A stretch of 64,000 bases of DNA. Source: Cymbidium sinense. Its lineage: Eukaryota > Streptophyta > Magnoliopsida > Asparagales > Orchidaceae. Below are positions 25,843 through 40,260 of the stretch, one piece after another. Location: the NCBI GenBank assembly GCA_021442155.1, contig CM038229.1, positions 91,235,716-91,299,715 of the forward strand. Direction: 5' to 3'. A program made the translations under genes and the position numbers. Each line of letters starts with the position of its first letter. The first letter of the stretch is position 1. A model generated the notes under the pieces. That model had not been told where the DNA came from and did not search any database. It saw only the letters and a list, made by a program, of their open reading frames with translations.

Positions 25843-28800
25843 ACTAATAAAACTAATAATTAAATAAAATAAAATAAAACTAAAATAATAAAAAAAACCA
25901 AATAATAAAAAACTAACTAATAAATAATAATATAATAAAACTATTAAAACTAATAACTAAAACCTAATAACTAAATGTAATAACTAAAAATAAAAGACTA
26001 AACTGATAAACTAAAACTAATAACTAAACTAATAAACTAAAATATTAAACTAAATAAAAAAGTAATAAATAACTAAATAACTAATTAATAATAAAAATCA
26101 AAAACTAATAATTAATAATTAATAAAATAACCTAACTAATAATAGTAACTAACTAATAATAATAAAAAACTAATAACCTAACTAATAATAACTAATAAAC
26201 TAAAAACTGATAAAACTAATTAATAAAATTAATAAACTAATAAGAAAACTAAATTAACTAACTAACCTAATAAAATTAATAAATAATAAACTAATAAAAC
26301 TAACTAATAACTAACTAATAATAAATAACTACTAACTAACTAATAACTAAATAATAAAATAACTAAAACTAAAGTTAATAACTAAATAACAAACTAAACT
26401 AAACTATTAACTAAAAACTAACTAATAAGAACTAATAAAACTAAATAACTAACTAAAATAACTAAATTAAATAACTAATTAAACAAACTAATAATAATAA
26501 ACTAATAAAAACTAATAACTAATAACTAACAATAAAACTAAAAACTAACTAATAATAATAACTAATAAGCCAAATAACTAACTAAAATAACTAAACTAAA
26601 TAACTAATAAAACTAACTAATATTAATAAACTAATAAAAACTAAAAATTAATAACAAAACCAAACACTAACTAATAATAATAATTAATAACTAATAATAA
26701 TAACTAAAAACTTAAAACTAATAAAACTAATAAAATAATAATTAATAATAAAACTAACTAAACTAACTAAACTAATAATAAAATAATAATATCCTAATAA
26801 TAACTGATAAAAATTAATAACTAAACTAATAATTAATTAATCAAATTAATAAATAAAAGTTATTATAATAATAATAATAATTACTAAAATTAATTTAATT
26901 AAAAACTAATAAACTAAATTAATAATAAAACTAATAACTAATAACTATAACTAATAACTAATAACTAATAATAAATAACTAAACTAAACCTAAAAACTAA
27001 ACTAACTAACTAATAATTAACTAATAAAAACTAATAAACTAATAATTAAACTAAACTAATAACTAATGAACTAATAACTAAGCCTAATAATCTAATAAAA
27101 TAAGCTAATAAAATAACCTACTAATGAACTTAAAAAACTAACTAACTAATAACTAAAAACTAAAATTTAAACTAAATAACTAATAACTAAATAAACTAAC
27201 TAATAATTAATAACCAATAAATTAAAATAAACTAATAACTAACTAAATAAAACTAATAAAACTAATAATAATAATTAATAACTAAACTAAACCTAATAAC
27301 TAAACTAAAAAACCTAATTAAATAATTAACTAATAATAAATAAACCTAATAACTAATAGCTAACTAAACTAAATAATAATAAACTAAAATAATAAATTAA
27401 TAAATGAACTAACAAAAAAAACTAATAAACTAATAACTAAATAAAACTAGTAAAACTAATAAAACTAAACTAATAACTAAAAATAATAAAACTAACAAAC
27501 TATTGAACTAACAAATAACTAAATTAATATCTAATAAACTAATTAATAAAAACTAATATCAATTAAACTAATAATAAACTAATAATAAATCTAAAAAATT
27601 AAACTAATAAGCTAATAAATTAATAACTAATTAACTAATAATAACTAAACTAATAAACAAATAACTAACAAATAATAACTAACTAAAACTAATAATAATA
27701 ATAATAACTAAATAATAATAATAACTAAACTAATATACTAATAATAACTAAGAAAACTAATAAAACTAATAACTAACTAAATAACTTATAAAAAAACTAA
27801 TAAAACTAAAACTAAAACTTAATGAATAAACTAAAACCTAACAACTAAAATAAAAATAATAAATAATAAAGCCTAAATAACTAATTAACTAAGAAGCTAA
27901 TAAACCTATAAAACTAACTAATAAAACTAACTAATGAATAACACTAACTAACTAATAAATAACAAACTACATAAATATTCTAATAATCTAATAAAAACTA
28001 ACTAACTAATAATAACTAATACCTAATAATAATAAACTAATAAATAACTAAACCAATAATAACTAACCTAATAACTAATAATAATAATTAAATAACTAAA
28101 TGAAAACTAAAATAGTAAACTAATAAACTAGTAATAAACTAATGAATAAACTAACTAATAAAACTAACTACACTAATAACTAAACCTAATAACTAATAAA
28201 CTAAAACTAACAAATAATAATTAAACTAATAAACTAATAATAAAATAAATAAAAACTAAATAAACTAATAATTAATAACTAAACCAAAAAACTAATAACA
28301 ATAACTAACTAACTAATAACTAATAATAAACTAATAAAATAACTAAACTAATAATAAATAATAATAATAATAATAACTAACTAATAAAACTAAAAACTAA
28401 TAAACTAATAACTAATAAATAAAACTAATAACTAATAAACTAATAAACCTAAACCTGAAATAAATAAAATAATGATAAAAAATAATAAAACTAATAATAA
28501 TAATAAATTGAACTAAAAACAAATAATTAATAATAAAATCAATAACTAATAACTAACCAATTAAAAAAACTAATAAACTAATAACTAACTAATAATAAAC
28601 TAGCTAATAACTAATAAAACTAACAAAAAAACTAATGCAAAATAAGAACTAATAATAAAAACTAACTAATAATAACTAATACTAACTAACTAATAAACTA
28701 AACTAATAACTAACTAATAAAACTAATTACCACTAATAACTAATAATAAACTAATAAATTAATAACTAACTAATAATAATAAATAACTAATTATAACTAA

Positions 28801-29534
28801 TAAATAAATAACTAACTAAAACTAATAACTAAACTAATAAATAATAATAATAATAATAAACCTAATAAACTAAAAATATAATAAACTAAAAAACTAAACT
28901 AATAAATAATAAATAATAGCTAATAAAAATAACTAAACTAAATAACTAATAAAATCTAATTATTAAACTAATAAAATCATAAATAATTAATTAATAATAA
29001 AATTAACTAATAATTAATTAATAATAATAATTAAAACTAATACCTAATAATTAATAAACTAACAACTCATAAACTAATAACTAATAACTAAAATAATAAG
29101 TAAAAATAATAATAATAAATAACTAATAATTAATAAAGCTAATACTAATAACTAAATAATAAACTAAATAACTAAAAAAATAAAACTAAACTAATAATTA
29201 ATATACCTAAAAACTAATAATAATAATAATAATAAATTAATAACTATAATAATTATCTAATAAACTAAAAAAACTAACTAATAATAAAAACTAATAACTA
29301 AAAGAAACTAATAACTAATAAACTAATAACTAAACTAATAATAACTAAAAACTAAACTAATAACTAAACTGATAATAACTAATAACTAAAAAGCTAAACT
29401 AATTAAACTAATAGTTAATAAATTAACTAAAACTAGTAGAACTAATAATAACTTCTAAAACAAATAAAAAATTAATTAAATAATAAAATAATAACTAAAT
29501 TAATTACTAAGTGAGCTAATAAACCAATAAAAAC

Positions 29535-29570
<36 letters not shown>

Positions 29571-29769
29571 TAACTAAACTAATAAAACTTAATAACTGAT
29601 AATAATAACTAACTAATAGCTAATAAACTTATAAATTAATAAAAATAAATTAATAAAATAAATAATGAACTAAACTAATAATAACTAACTAATAATAATA
29701 ATAACTAATAATAAATAATAATAATAAACTAAAAAGTAAAAAATAACTAAACTAAACTAACTAATAACT

Positions 29770-31060
29770 AAACCTAAACCTAAACCTAAACCTAATAATA
29801 ATAAACTAAATAAATAATTAATAATTAAACTAACTAACTAACTAATAATAATAATTAATAATAAACTTAAAAACTAATAATTACTAAACTAATAATAATA
29901 ATAAACTAATAAATTATAAAATTAAAATAACTAATAAAACTAAACCTAATAATAATAATAATAAAACTTATAACTAACTAATAACTAACCTAATAAACTA
30001 AACTAATAGTAATAATAATAATAACTAAAACAAGTAATAATAACTAATAAATAAAACTTACTAATAAAATAAATAATTAAATAATAATAAACTAATAACA
30101 AATAATTAAACTAATAACTAAAAAACTAAAGTAACTAATAACTAACTAGTAATAATATTATAATAACTAATAAACCTAAACTAAAAACTAATAATAACTA
30201 ATTACTAAAACTAATAACTAATAATAATAATAATAAACAAAACTAATAACAAATAATAACTAATAAAAAATAATAACTAATAACTAATAAAATAAAAACT
30301 AAAAACTAATAACTAATAAAAAACTTAATAATAATAATAACTATAATAACAAACTAATAACTAATAATAACTCATAAATTAAAAATTAACCTAAAATTAA
30401 AACCTAAAAATTAATAAAAAAACCTAAACCCTAAACCAAAAATAACTAAACCTAAAATAAAATAAACCTAAACCTAACTTAAATAACCCTAAATCCAAAA
30501 CCATAAACTGTAAAGTAAGTGTAAACCCTAAAAACGTTAATTCCAAAACCTAAACCAAATAAAACCTAAAAATAAAATAAATAAATAAACCTAAATCTAA
30601 ATAAAATAAAATAATAAGATTAAATAAAACCTAAACAAAAACCCAAACATAACCATAAACCTAATAATAAAATAAAATAAAAAATAAAAACCAAACTAAA
30701 ATAAATTTATTAAAAACCTAAACTAAATTAAAAATTAACTAAAATATAAATAAATAAAATAAACCTAAATCTAAACTAAAAAAAAAACCTATAATAAAAA
30801 ATTAAACTAAACTATTCTAAACTAAATAAATAAAACTAAACCTAAACCTAAATAAAATAATAAACTAAAAATAAACCTAAAATAAACCTAAATCTAAAAA
30901 AAATATAAACTTAAAACTAAATAAAATAAAATCTAAACAAATAAAATAAATCTAAACTAAAATAAACTACTAAACTAAATAAACTAAATAAATAAATAAA
31001 CTAATAAATAAACTTAAATTAAATAATCTAAACTAAACTAAAATAAAATAAATAAACTAA
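29770..31060 (+). repeat. Telomere-like CCTAAA/CCCTAAA-enriched part of the array
   Basis: Four successive CCTAAA-type words lie at about 29,771-29,796. Exact plant telomeric heptamers CCCTAAA occur at 30,429-30,435, 30,487-30,493 and 30,526-30,532, with many one-C-short relatives (AAACCTA) from 30,380 to 31,060. The array elsewhere has single Cs. This is the part closest to a degenerate interstitial telomeric tract. Confidence 0.6.
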
Positions 31061-34005
31061 AAAAATAATAATAATAAATAATAACTAAACCCAAATAAAC
31101 TAATAAAACTATAAAAATAACTAATAATTACTAAACTAAAAAATTAAAACAAATAAACTAATAAACTAAATAATAATAACTAACTAAAATAAAAAATAAA
31201 ATAATAAAATAAATAACTAATAACTAATAAAATAATAACCAATAAATAATAATAATAAACTAAAAAAACTAAAACTAAAACTAATAAAATAATAACTAAA
31301 TAATAATAACTAATAAATAATTAATAAAATATAAAAAATAATAACTAATAAATAAATAATAATAACTAATAAATAATAAATAAAAACTAAAAAACTAATA
31401 ATTATAATAATAACTAAATTATATAACTAATAATAATAATAAACTAATAACTAAAATAACTAATAACTAATAATAATTAAAACTAATAAAATAAATAGCA
31501 ATAATAATTAAAATATAATAATAAAACTAAAAACTAAACATAATAATAATAACTAAAACCTAAAACTAAATAATAATAATAATAATAAAAAACTAATAAA
31601 ACTAAATAATAACAAATAATAATAATAATAAACCAATAAAAACTAACTAAAACTAACTAAAATAACTAAATAAACTAATAACTAAAATAAACTAACTAAA
31701 ACTAATAATAATTAATAACTAAATGAAATTAATAACTAAATAATAATAATAACTATAACTAATAATAAACTATTAAACTAAACTAAACCTAATAAATAAC
31801 TAACAAATAAAAAACTAGTAATATACTAATAAAACTAATAAATAACTAATAAAACAATAAATAACTAAAACTAATAAAACTAATAAACTAATAAAAATAA
31901 TAATAACTAATAAACTAATATAATAATAATAATAAACTAATAACTAACTAATAATAAAATAATAAAAACTAATAATAACTATAACTAAACTAATAACTAA
32001 AACAAATAACTAATAAAATAATAATAAATAAATAAAATAATAATAATAACTAATAATAAAAAAATAACTAAACTAATAATAAATAATAATAAAAACTAAA
32101 ACTAAAAAACTAAATAACTAACTAATAAAAAATAAAATTAATAAATAAATAATATAATAAATAAAACTAAAATAAATAACTAACTAAATAATATTAATAA
32201 TAACTAAAACTAATATAATAATAATAATAATAATATAAAATAACTAATAATAATAATAATAATACTAAACTAATAAATAATAAATAACTAATAATAACTA
32301 ATAATAACTAAACTAATAATAATAAATATAATAATAAAAACTAATAATAATAAAAATAATAATACTAATATAATAATAAAATAAACTAACAAATAATTAA
32401 CTAAACAATAATAAATAAATAATAAATAAAATACTAAACTAACTAAATAATAATAAAAATAATTTAATAACTAATAATAAAATGGTAATAATAAAGTAAC
32501 ACTAATAAAATAAAACTAATAACTAATAAAACTAATAACTAAATAATTAATAACAAACTAATAACTAAATAAACTAAACTAATATAACTAATAAAACTAA
32601 TAAAAAATTAAACTAAACTAATAATAACAAAAAAAAATAAACTAATTAATAATAATAATAATAATAATAAATGAACTAATAAAATAATTAAAACTAAAAA
32701 TAAAACTAACTAAAAACTAAAAATAAAACTAATTACTAATAACTAATAACTAATAATAAATAACTAAACTAACTAACTAATAACTAACTATTATAATAAT
32801 AACTAAAAGTTAAATAAACTAATTAAAACTTACTAATTACTAATAGTAATAACTAAAACTAAATAATATAATAATAATAATAATAATAATAAAACTAATA
32901 AAAAACTAATAAAAAACTAACTAAACTAACTAAACTAATAACTAATATACTAATAATAAAAAAAATTCTAATAATAACTAAATAAATAACTAACAGTTAA
33001 CTAAAAACTAATAAAAGATAATAACTAATAAAATACACTATATAACTAAAAATAAACTAAAATAATAACAATTAAACTAATAAAATATACTAATAAACTA
33101 AACAATAAACCTAACTAAAACTAATAAACTAAAAATTAATAAAACTAAATAATAATAAACAAAAACTATAATAACTAATAATAATCTGAAAACTAATAAT
33201 AACTAAACTAATAACTAATAATTAAGTAATAATAATAATAATAATAATACTAAAACAAATAATAAATAATAACTATATAACTAAAACTAATTAAAACTAA
33301 CTAAATAATTAAATAACTAAAACTAATAAAAACTAACAAAATATAGCTAAACTAACTAATAATAATAATAAAACTAACTAATAAAACTAATAATAACCAA
33401 TTAAAAATAAAAATAATAATAAACTTAGTAATAATAATAATAATAATAAATAACAAATAAAACTAAATTACTTTATAATAAAACCTAATCAACTAATAAA
33501 AAATAACTAACTAAAAACTAAACTACTAAATAACTAATAAAGCAGTAATAAAATAAATATAACTAAATTAAATAAATAATAACTAATAATAAATTAATAA
33601 AACTAAATAATAAATAACTAAAAAATAAAAACTAATGGTAATAATAATTAATAAATAAAATAACTTCTAAACTAATTGACTAATAATAACCAATAAAACT
33701 AATAAAAAAAAATAATAACTAATAATAATAACTCTAAATAATAACTAAAACTAATATAAACTAAAAAAAAATAAAGAAAATAGCTAAAACTATATAACTT
33801 ATAACTAAATAAATAATAATAATAATAAAACTAAATTAACTAAAATAAACTAATAATAATAATAATAATAAAATAAAACTAAACTAATAAATAAAAACTA
33901 TTAACTAAAATATAATAAAGACTAATAAACTAAATCTAACTAATTAATAACTTTAAAACTAATACTAATGATAATAAAATAATAATAACTAACTAACAAT
34001 AAATC

Positions 34006-34042
<37 letters not shown>

Positions 34043-34480
34043 CTTAAAACTAAACTAAATAACTAATAACCAATTAATTAAAAACTAAACTAATAATAAC
34101 TAATAAAAATCTAATAAAATAATAAAATACAAACTAATAACTATAATAATAATAATAAAACTAAAAAATAACTAATAACTAATAATAAAACTAATAACTA
34201 ATAATACTAATAACTAATAAAAAAACTACTAAACTAAAATAACTAAATAATTAACTAAAACTAATAAATAACTAAAATAATAAATAAAACTAGTAATAAA
34301 ATAACTAATAAATAATAACTAATAAAAACTAATAACTAAACTAATAATAATAATAAATAAATAATAATAACATAATAATAACTACTAAAATATCTCTAAT
34401 ATAAATAATAAAACTAAACTAAAAAATAAATAAATAAATAATAATAACTAAAACTAATAAGTAAACTAATAACTAATAAA

Positions 34481-34527
<47 letters not shown>
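34481..34527 (+). repeat. Pure TAA microsatellite
   Basis: About 45 bases of uninterrupted AAT/TAA lie in a position matching a similar run at 57,005-57,048 in the paralogous block. Confidence 0.85.
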
Positions 34528-34529
<2 letters not shown>

Positions 34530-34872
34530 TGAAATAACTAATAATAAATTAATAATAATAACTAACTAATAAATAATTAAATAATTAATAAAATCTAATA
34601 ATAAAAAACCTAAAAAACTAATGAACTTACTAAAATAAATAAACAAAACTAACTATAATAACTTATAAAACTAACTAAAATGAATAAATTAAAACCTAAT
34701 AAACCAATAATAATAAATAACAAATAAAAATAACTAAAACTAAACTAATACGAAAAAAATAAAATAAATAAATTAACTAAATAAACAAATAAAACTAGTA
34801 GAACTAAACTAATAATTAATAATAATAATAAATAACTAATAATAATAATAATAATTAAATAAATAAATAACT

Positions 34873-37800
34873 AAGATTAGTTTATTAGTTTATTACTTTT
34901 TTAGGTTTTATTTTTAGTTAGTTTAGTTTGTTTTATTAGTTATTAGTTTAGTATAGTTATTTAGGTATTAGTTATTAGATTAGTTATTTAGTTTATTATT
35001 ATTAATTATTATTAGTTAGTTTATTAGTTAGTTTTTTTAGTTTTTTTTTATTATTATTAGTTATTATTTATTTGTTAGTTTATTAGTTATTAGTTTATTA
35101 GTTTTATTAGTTTTATTAGTTTATTAGTTTAGATTATAATTAATTATTAGTTTTATTAGTTTATTTTTTGTTATTATTTAGTTTTTATTAGTTTTCATTA
35201 TTATATCTAGTTATTAGTTTATTATTATTAATCATTAGTTTACTTTAGTTTAGTTATTAGTTTATTAGGTTTTTATTTAGTTTTTTTATTCATGGTTAAA
35301 CTTGGTGTTTTTTATTTATTGGTTTATTGAGTTAGGATTTTAGTTGGTTGGTAGTTATTAATTACTAGTTTTATTTGTTATTATTGGTTTATTTGGTTTA
35401 TTATTATTATTAGTTGGTATTTATCATTAGTTTGGTTTTATTTGTTATTTACTTATTAGGTTGAGTGATTATTATTGGTTTTGGTTAATTAGTTTTATTA
35501 TTATTGGTTTATTTTTTTAACTTTGTTAGTTTATTTGAGTAGTTTTATTAGTTGGTTACTTTATTATGATTTGGTTTAGTTTATTATTTTTAATTTTTTT
35601 ATGGGTTTAGTTTGTTATTTAGTTATTATTATTGTTATTAATATTTAGGTTATTGGTTTTTTTTGTTAGTAATAGTTATTATTTATTATTAGATTTATTA
35701 TTGGTATTTAGTTATTTATTTTTAGTTATTATGTATTGAATTTATTACTTTTTTATTTAATTTTGGGTTATTGGTTTATTAATTATTAATTGGTTTATAG
35801 TTTAGTTATTATTAGTTAGTTTAGTTATTAGTTTTTAGGTAATTAGTTTAGCTTATTAGTTATTAGTTTAATTATTTTTAGTCTATTATTTATTTAGTTA
35901 TTTTATTAGTTATTTATTAGTTAGTTAGTTTTAGATTTTCTTAATTATTATTTTTATTATTTTATTATTATTATTATTAGTTTAGTTATTATTCAATTAT
36001 TAATTTATTAGTTTTTATTTTATTAGTTTTATTAGTTTTATTAGTTTATTAGTTTAGGTTATTATTAGTTATTAGTTTTATTTTTTTATTGTTAGTTATT
36101 ATTTAGTTTTTATTAGTTTTAGTTCTTATATCTAGTTATTTTTGTTATTATTGGTTTATTAGTTTATTATTATTTATTAGTTCGGTTTGGTTTATTAATT
36201 ATTAGTTTATTAGGTTTATTATTAGTTTTTATTAGTTAGTTAGTTTAGTTTTTTTTATTTATTATTTTATTAGTTAGGTTTTTTGGTTTATTATTAGGTA
36301 TTAGTTATTAGTTTATTTAGTTTATTATTATTAGTTATTAGATATTTATTTATTATTAGTTTAGTTTTATTATTTATTTAGTTATTATTAGTTTATTATT
36401 ATTAGTTATTAGTTATTAGTTATTCATTTATTAGTTAGTTAGTTTTGTTTAATTAGTTTATTTTGTTTTTATTAGTTATTAGTTATTATTATTAGTTTTA
36501 GTTTTATTAGTTATTAGTTTTTATTTTTTAGTTTTTTTTATTATTAAGTTTAGGATTATGTTTAGGTATTAGTTAGTTATTAGTTTTATTAGTTTATTAT
36601 TTTTAGTTTAGTTATTATTACTTTATTATTAATAGTTATTAGTTTTATTAGTTTAGTTATTAGTTAGTTATTAGTTTAGCTATTTATTTAGTTGCAATTA
36701 TTAGTTATTATTTAGTTAGTTTTATTAGTTATTTTTATTTTTTGTTAGTTTTTATTAGTTATTAGTTTAGTTAGTTTTATTAGTTTATTAGTTATTTTAG
36801 TTATTATTTATTAGTTATTTAGTTTATTAGTTTATATTATTATTATTATTATTAGTTGTTAGTTAGTTTAGTTATTAGTTTATTATTTAATTATTAGTTA
36901 GTTATTAGTTAGTTAGCTTTTATTAGTTTTATTATTTATTATTAGTTATTATTTATTAGTTATTATTAGTTAGTTTATTAGTTTATTAGTTTAGTTTTAT
37001 TAGTTAGTTAGTTTATTATTATTTAGTTTTAGTTTTATTATTTTTTTTTTAATTAGGTTTAGTTTAGTTATTTAGTTATTATTAGTTAGTTATTAATATT
37101 ATTAGGTTATTGGTTTTTTAGTTTTAAGTTAGTTATTGTTTTATTATTAGTTACATTATTATTTATTTAGTTATTAGTTTTTAATTATTATTATTAGTTT
37201 ATTAATTTTTGTTTAGTTTTAGTTATTTAGGTTTTTATTAGTTAGTTTTTTAGTTTATCATTATTAATTAATATTAGTTTAGTTATTTAGGCTATTAGTT
37301 TAGTTAGTTACACTTTTATTAACTATTAGTTATTAGTTTAGGTTATTAGTTTATTAGTTTAATTATTAGGTTAGTTATTATTAGTTGTTTAGTTATTAGT
37401 TATTAGTTTATTATTATTAGATTAGTTTAGTTTTATTAATTTATTATTATTACTTATTATTAGTTGGTTGGTTATTGGTATTGGTTGGTTTAGGTTTAGT
37501 TAGTTATTATTAGTTAGTTAGTTATTTTTTAGTTATTAGTTAGTTATTAGTTTAGTTAGTTTCATTATTATTATTTTAGTTATTAGTTTTTTATTTAGTT
37601 ATTAGTTAGTTATTAGTTTATTAGTTTGTTCTTAGTTATTAGTTTGTTTTTATCATTATTAGTTTTACTTAATAGTTATTATTAATAAGTTAGTTTATTA
37701 GTTATTACTTATTAGTTTTGTTAGTTTAGTTAGTTACTATTATTAGTTATTAGTTTAGTTTTTTATTAAATATTTTATTATTATTATTAGTTTTTTAGTT

Positions 37801-38821
37801 AGTTTTTAATAGTTATTAGTTAATATTAGTTAGTTATTTATTTATCATTAGTTTTATTAGTTAATTACTAGTTAATAATTTATTTTTTATTATTAGTTAT
37901 TAGTTTAGTTAGTTATTAGATTAGTTATTATTAGTTATTTATTAGTTATTAGTTTGTTATTTAGTTTGTTAGTTATTAATATTTATTATTTAGTTAAATA
38001 TTAGTTTTTTAATTTAGTTATTTCTTTTTAGTTTATTAGTTTTAGTTATTAGTTACTAGTTTAGTTTTATTAGTTTAGTTATTAGTTATTTAGTTTATTA
38101 ATAGTTTGTTTCTTAGTTTTTATTAGTTATTAATTATTATTAGTTATTATTAGTTATTAGATTTTAATTATTAGTTATTATTAGTTAGTTTTAGTTATTA
38201 ATCTATTAGTTATTAATTTATTAATTATTATTAATTAGTTATTATTATTTTTATCTATGAAGTTTATTAGTTTAGTTATTTATTTATTTATTAGTTTATT
38301 AATTTAGTTATTATTATTTCTTAGGCTTATTAGTTAGCTATTTTATTATTATTATTAGTTATTATTATTTTATTAGTTTTTTATCAGTTTTGTTTGTTAT
38401 TAGTTATTATTAGTACTATTATTAGTTAGTTATTTAGTTTAGTTTATTAGTTATTTAGTTATTAGTTTTTAGTTTTAGTTATTATTATTTATTAGTTTAT
38501 TAGTTTTTATTAGTTATTAGTTATTTTAGTTATTATTAGTTATTATTAGTTATTAGTTTTAGTTTATTTTTATTTGTTAGTTATTATTAGTTTTAGGTTA
38601 GTTATTTAGTTAGTTAGTTATTTTTTTATTATTTATTAGTTATTAGTTATTAGTTAATTATTTTTTAGTTTTTATTTAGTTTTTAATAGTTAATAGTTTA
38701 GTTATTATTAGTTAATTTTTAGTTTAGCTATTATTATGTTTATTAGTTATTAGTTTTATTATTAGTTAGTTGTTATTTTTAGTTATTTATTATTAGTTAT
38801 TAGTTAATTATTAGTTAGTTT
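34873..38821 (+). repeat. TTAG array block in flipped orientation
   Basis: At 34,873 the sequence switches within a few bases from CTAA words (no G) to TTAG words (almost no C). It switches back at 38,822. The left junction contains AACTAA, GA, TTAGTT, a tiny hairpin. Inside, a stretch around 35,100-35,215 matches one around 36,020-36,140, sharing TTATATCTAG at 35,201 and 36,126, so about 0.93 kb was duplicated. The part from about 35,290 to 35,790 is richer in G, mostly GG where TTAG is expected. No gene is visible. Confidence 0.92.
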
Positions 38822-40069
38822 ACCTAAAAACCTAACTAACTAGCTAAAAATTAATAATAAAACTAATAATAAATAATAAAATAACTAAACCAATAACTAA
38901 AAAATAATAAATAAACTAATAATAAACTAACTAATAAATAACTAATTAAAACTAATAATACTAATAATAAATAAATAAACTAATAAATGAAACTTCTAAC
39001 TAACTAATTTATAACTAAATAACTAAACTAATAACTAATTACAATGAATAAAATAACTAATAATAACTAATTAATAACTACTAAAATAATAATAAAATAA
39101 CTAATAAATAATAAAATAGAATAAAAAACTGATAGTTACTAAAGAAAAAATAATTAAAAAACTAAACTAAAACTAACTAATAAATAACTAAACTAATAAC
39201 TAAATAAAAACTAACTAATAACTAAATAATAACAACAAATGAATAACTAATAAAACTAACTAAAACTAATAAACTAATAACTAATAATAAAACTAAATAA
39301 CTAAATATAAAACTAATAATGAAGAATAACAAATAAACTAATAACTAATAACTAATAACTAAAATTAATAGAGTAACAACTAATAAACTAAATAATAACT
39401 ACAACTAAACTAACTAAATTTATAAAATAACTAAATAACTAACTAATAAAAAAATAATAACTTAAATTAATAAAATAATAACTAATAATAACTAATAATA
39501 ACTAAAAATAACAAATAATAAAATAACAAAACTAACTAAACTAATAGTATTAAAATAATAAAATTAAAAAACTAATAATTAATAATAGATAAATTAAATA
39601 ATAATTAGTAACTAAACTAAACTAATAACTAACTAATAACTAATTAAAATTAATAATATAATAAACTTAAAAAACTAAACTAAACCTAATAAAATAATAA
39701 TAACTAATAATAGAATTAATAATTAACTAAAAAATGATAATAATAATAATTAATAATAATTAGTAAACTAAAAAACTAATAACTAATAACTAATAAATAA
39801 CTAATAAACTAACTAACTAACTAATAAATAATAACTAATAATGATTAATAATAATAAACAAAATAACTATGAACTAATAAAACTAAATAAACTAACTAAA
39901 AATAACTAAACTTGATAACTAACAAAAAACTAAATAACTAATAACCAATAATAACTAACTAAATAATTAATAAAATAAAACTAATAAAATAATAACTAAC
40001 TAATAATAATAAGTTAATAAACTAAAAACCAAACTAATAACTAAATAACTAACTAAACTAATAATAACA

Positions 40070-40105
<36 letters not shown>

Positions 40106-40204
40106 TAAACTAAAAAACTAATAAACTAATAACTAATAATAAATAACTAAATAAACTAACTAATAACTAATAAAACTAAAAAATAATTAAACTAATAACA
40201 AATA

Positions 40205-40260
<56 letters not shown>

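Larger units (their letters stand above)
21733..34872 (+). repeat. CTAA strand-asymmetric array, segment 2
   Basis: This 13 kb of CTAA-grammar sequence has almost no G. The part from 21,747 to about 24,600 is repeated at about 25,280-28,980 with an offset of 3.46 kb on the left and about 4.2-4.3 kb further right. The stretch 25.75-26.57 kb, which starts with a pure TAA run, is extra in the second copy. From about 29.7 to 31.1 kb CCTAAA and CCCTAAA words become frequent. The end at about 33.0-34.87 kb matches parts of the blocks at 51.8 kb, 55.9 kb and 57/62.8 kb. No gene is visible. Confidence 0.92.

Noticed and set aside
21733..34872. CRISPR-like or conventional satellite array
   Set aside because: There are no identical repeats with unique spacers and no fixed monomer; the repetition is word-level with long duplications.
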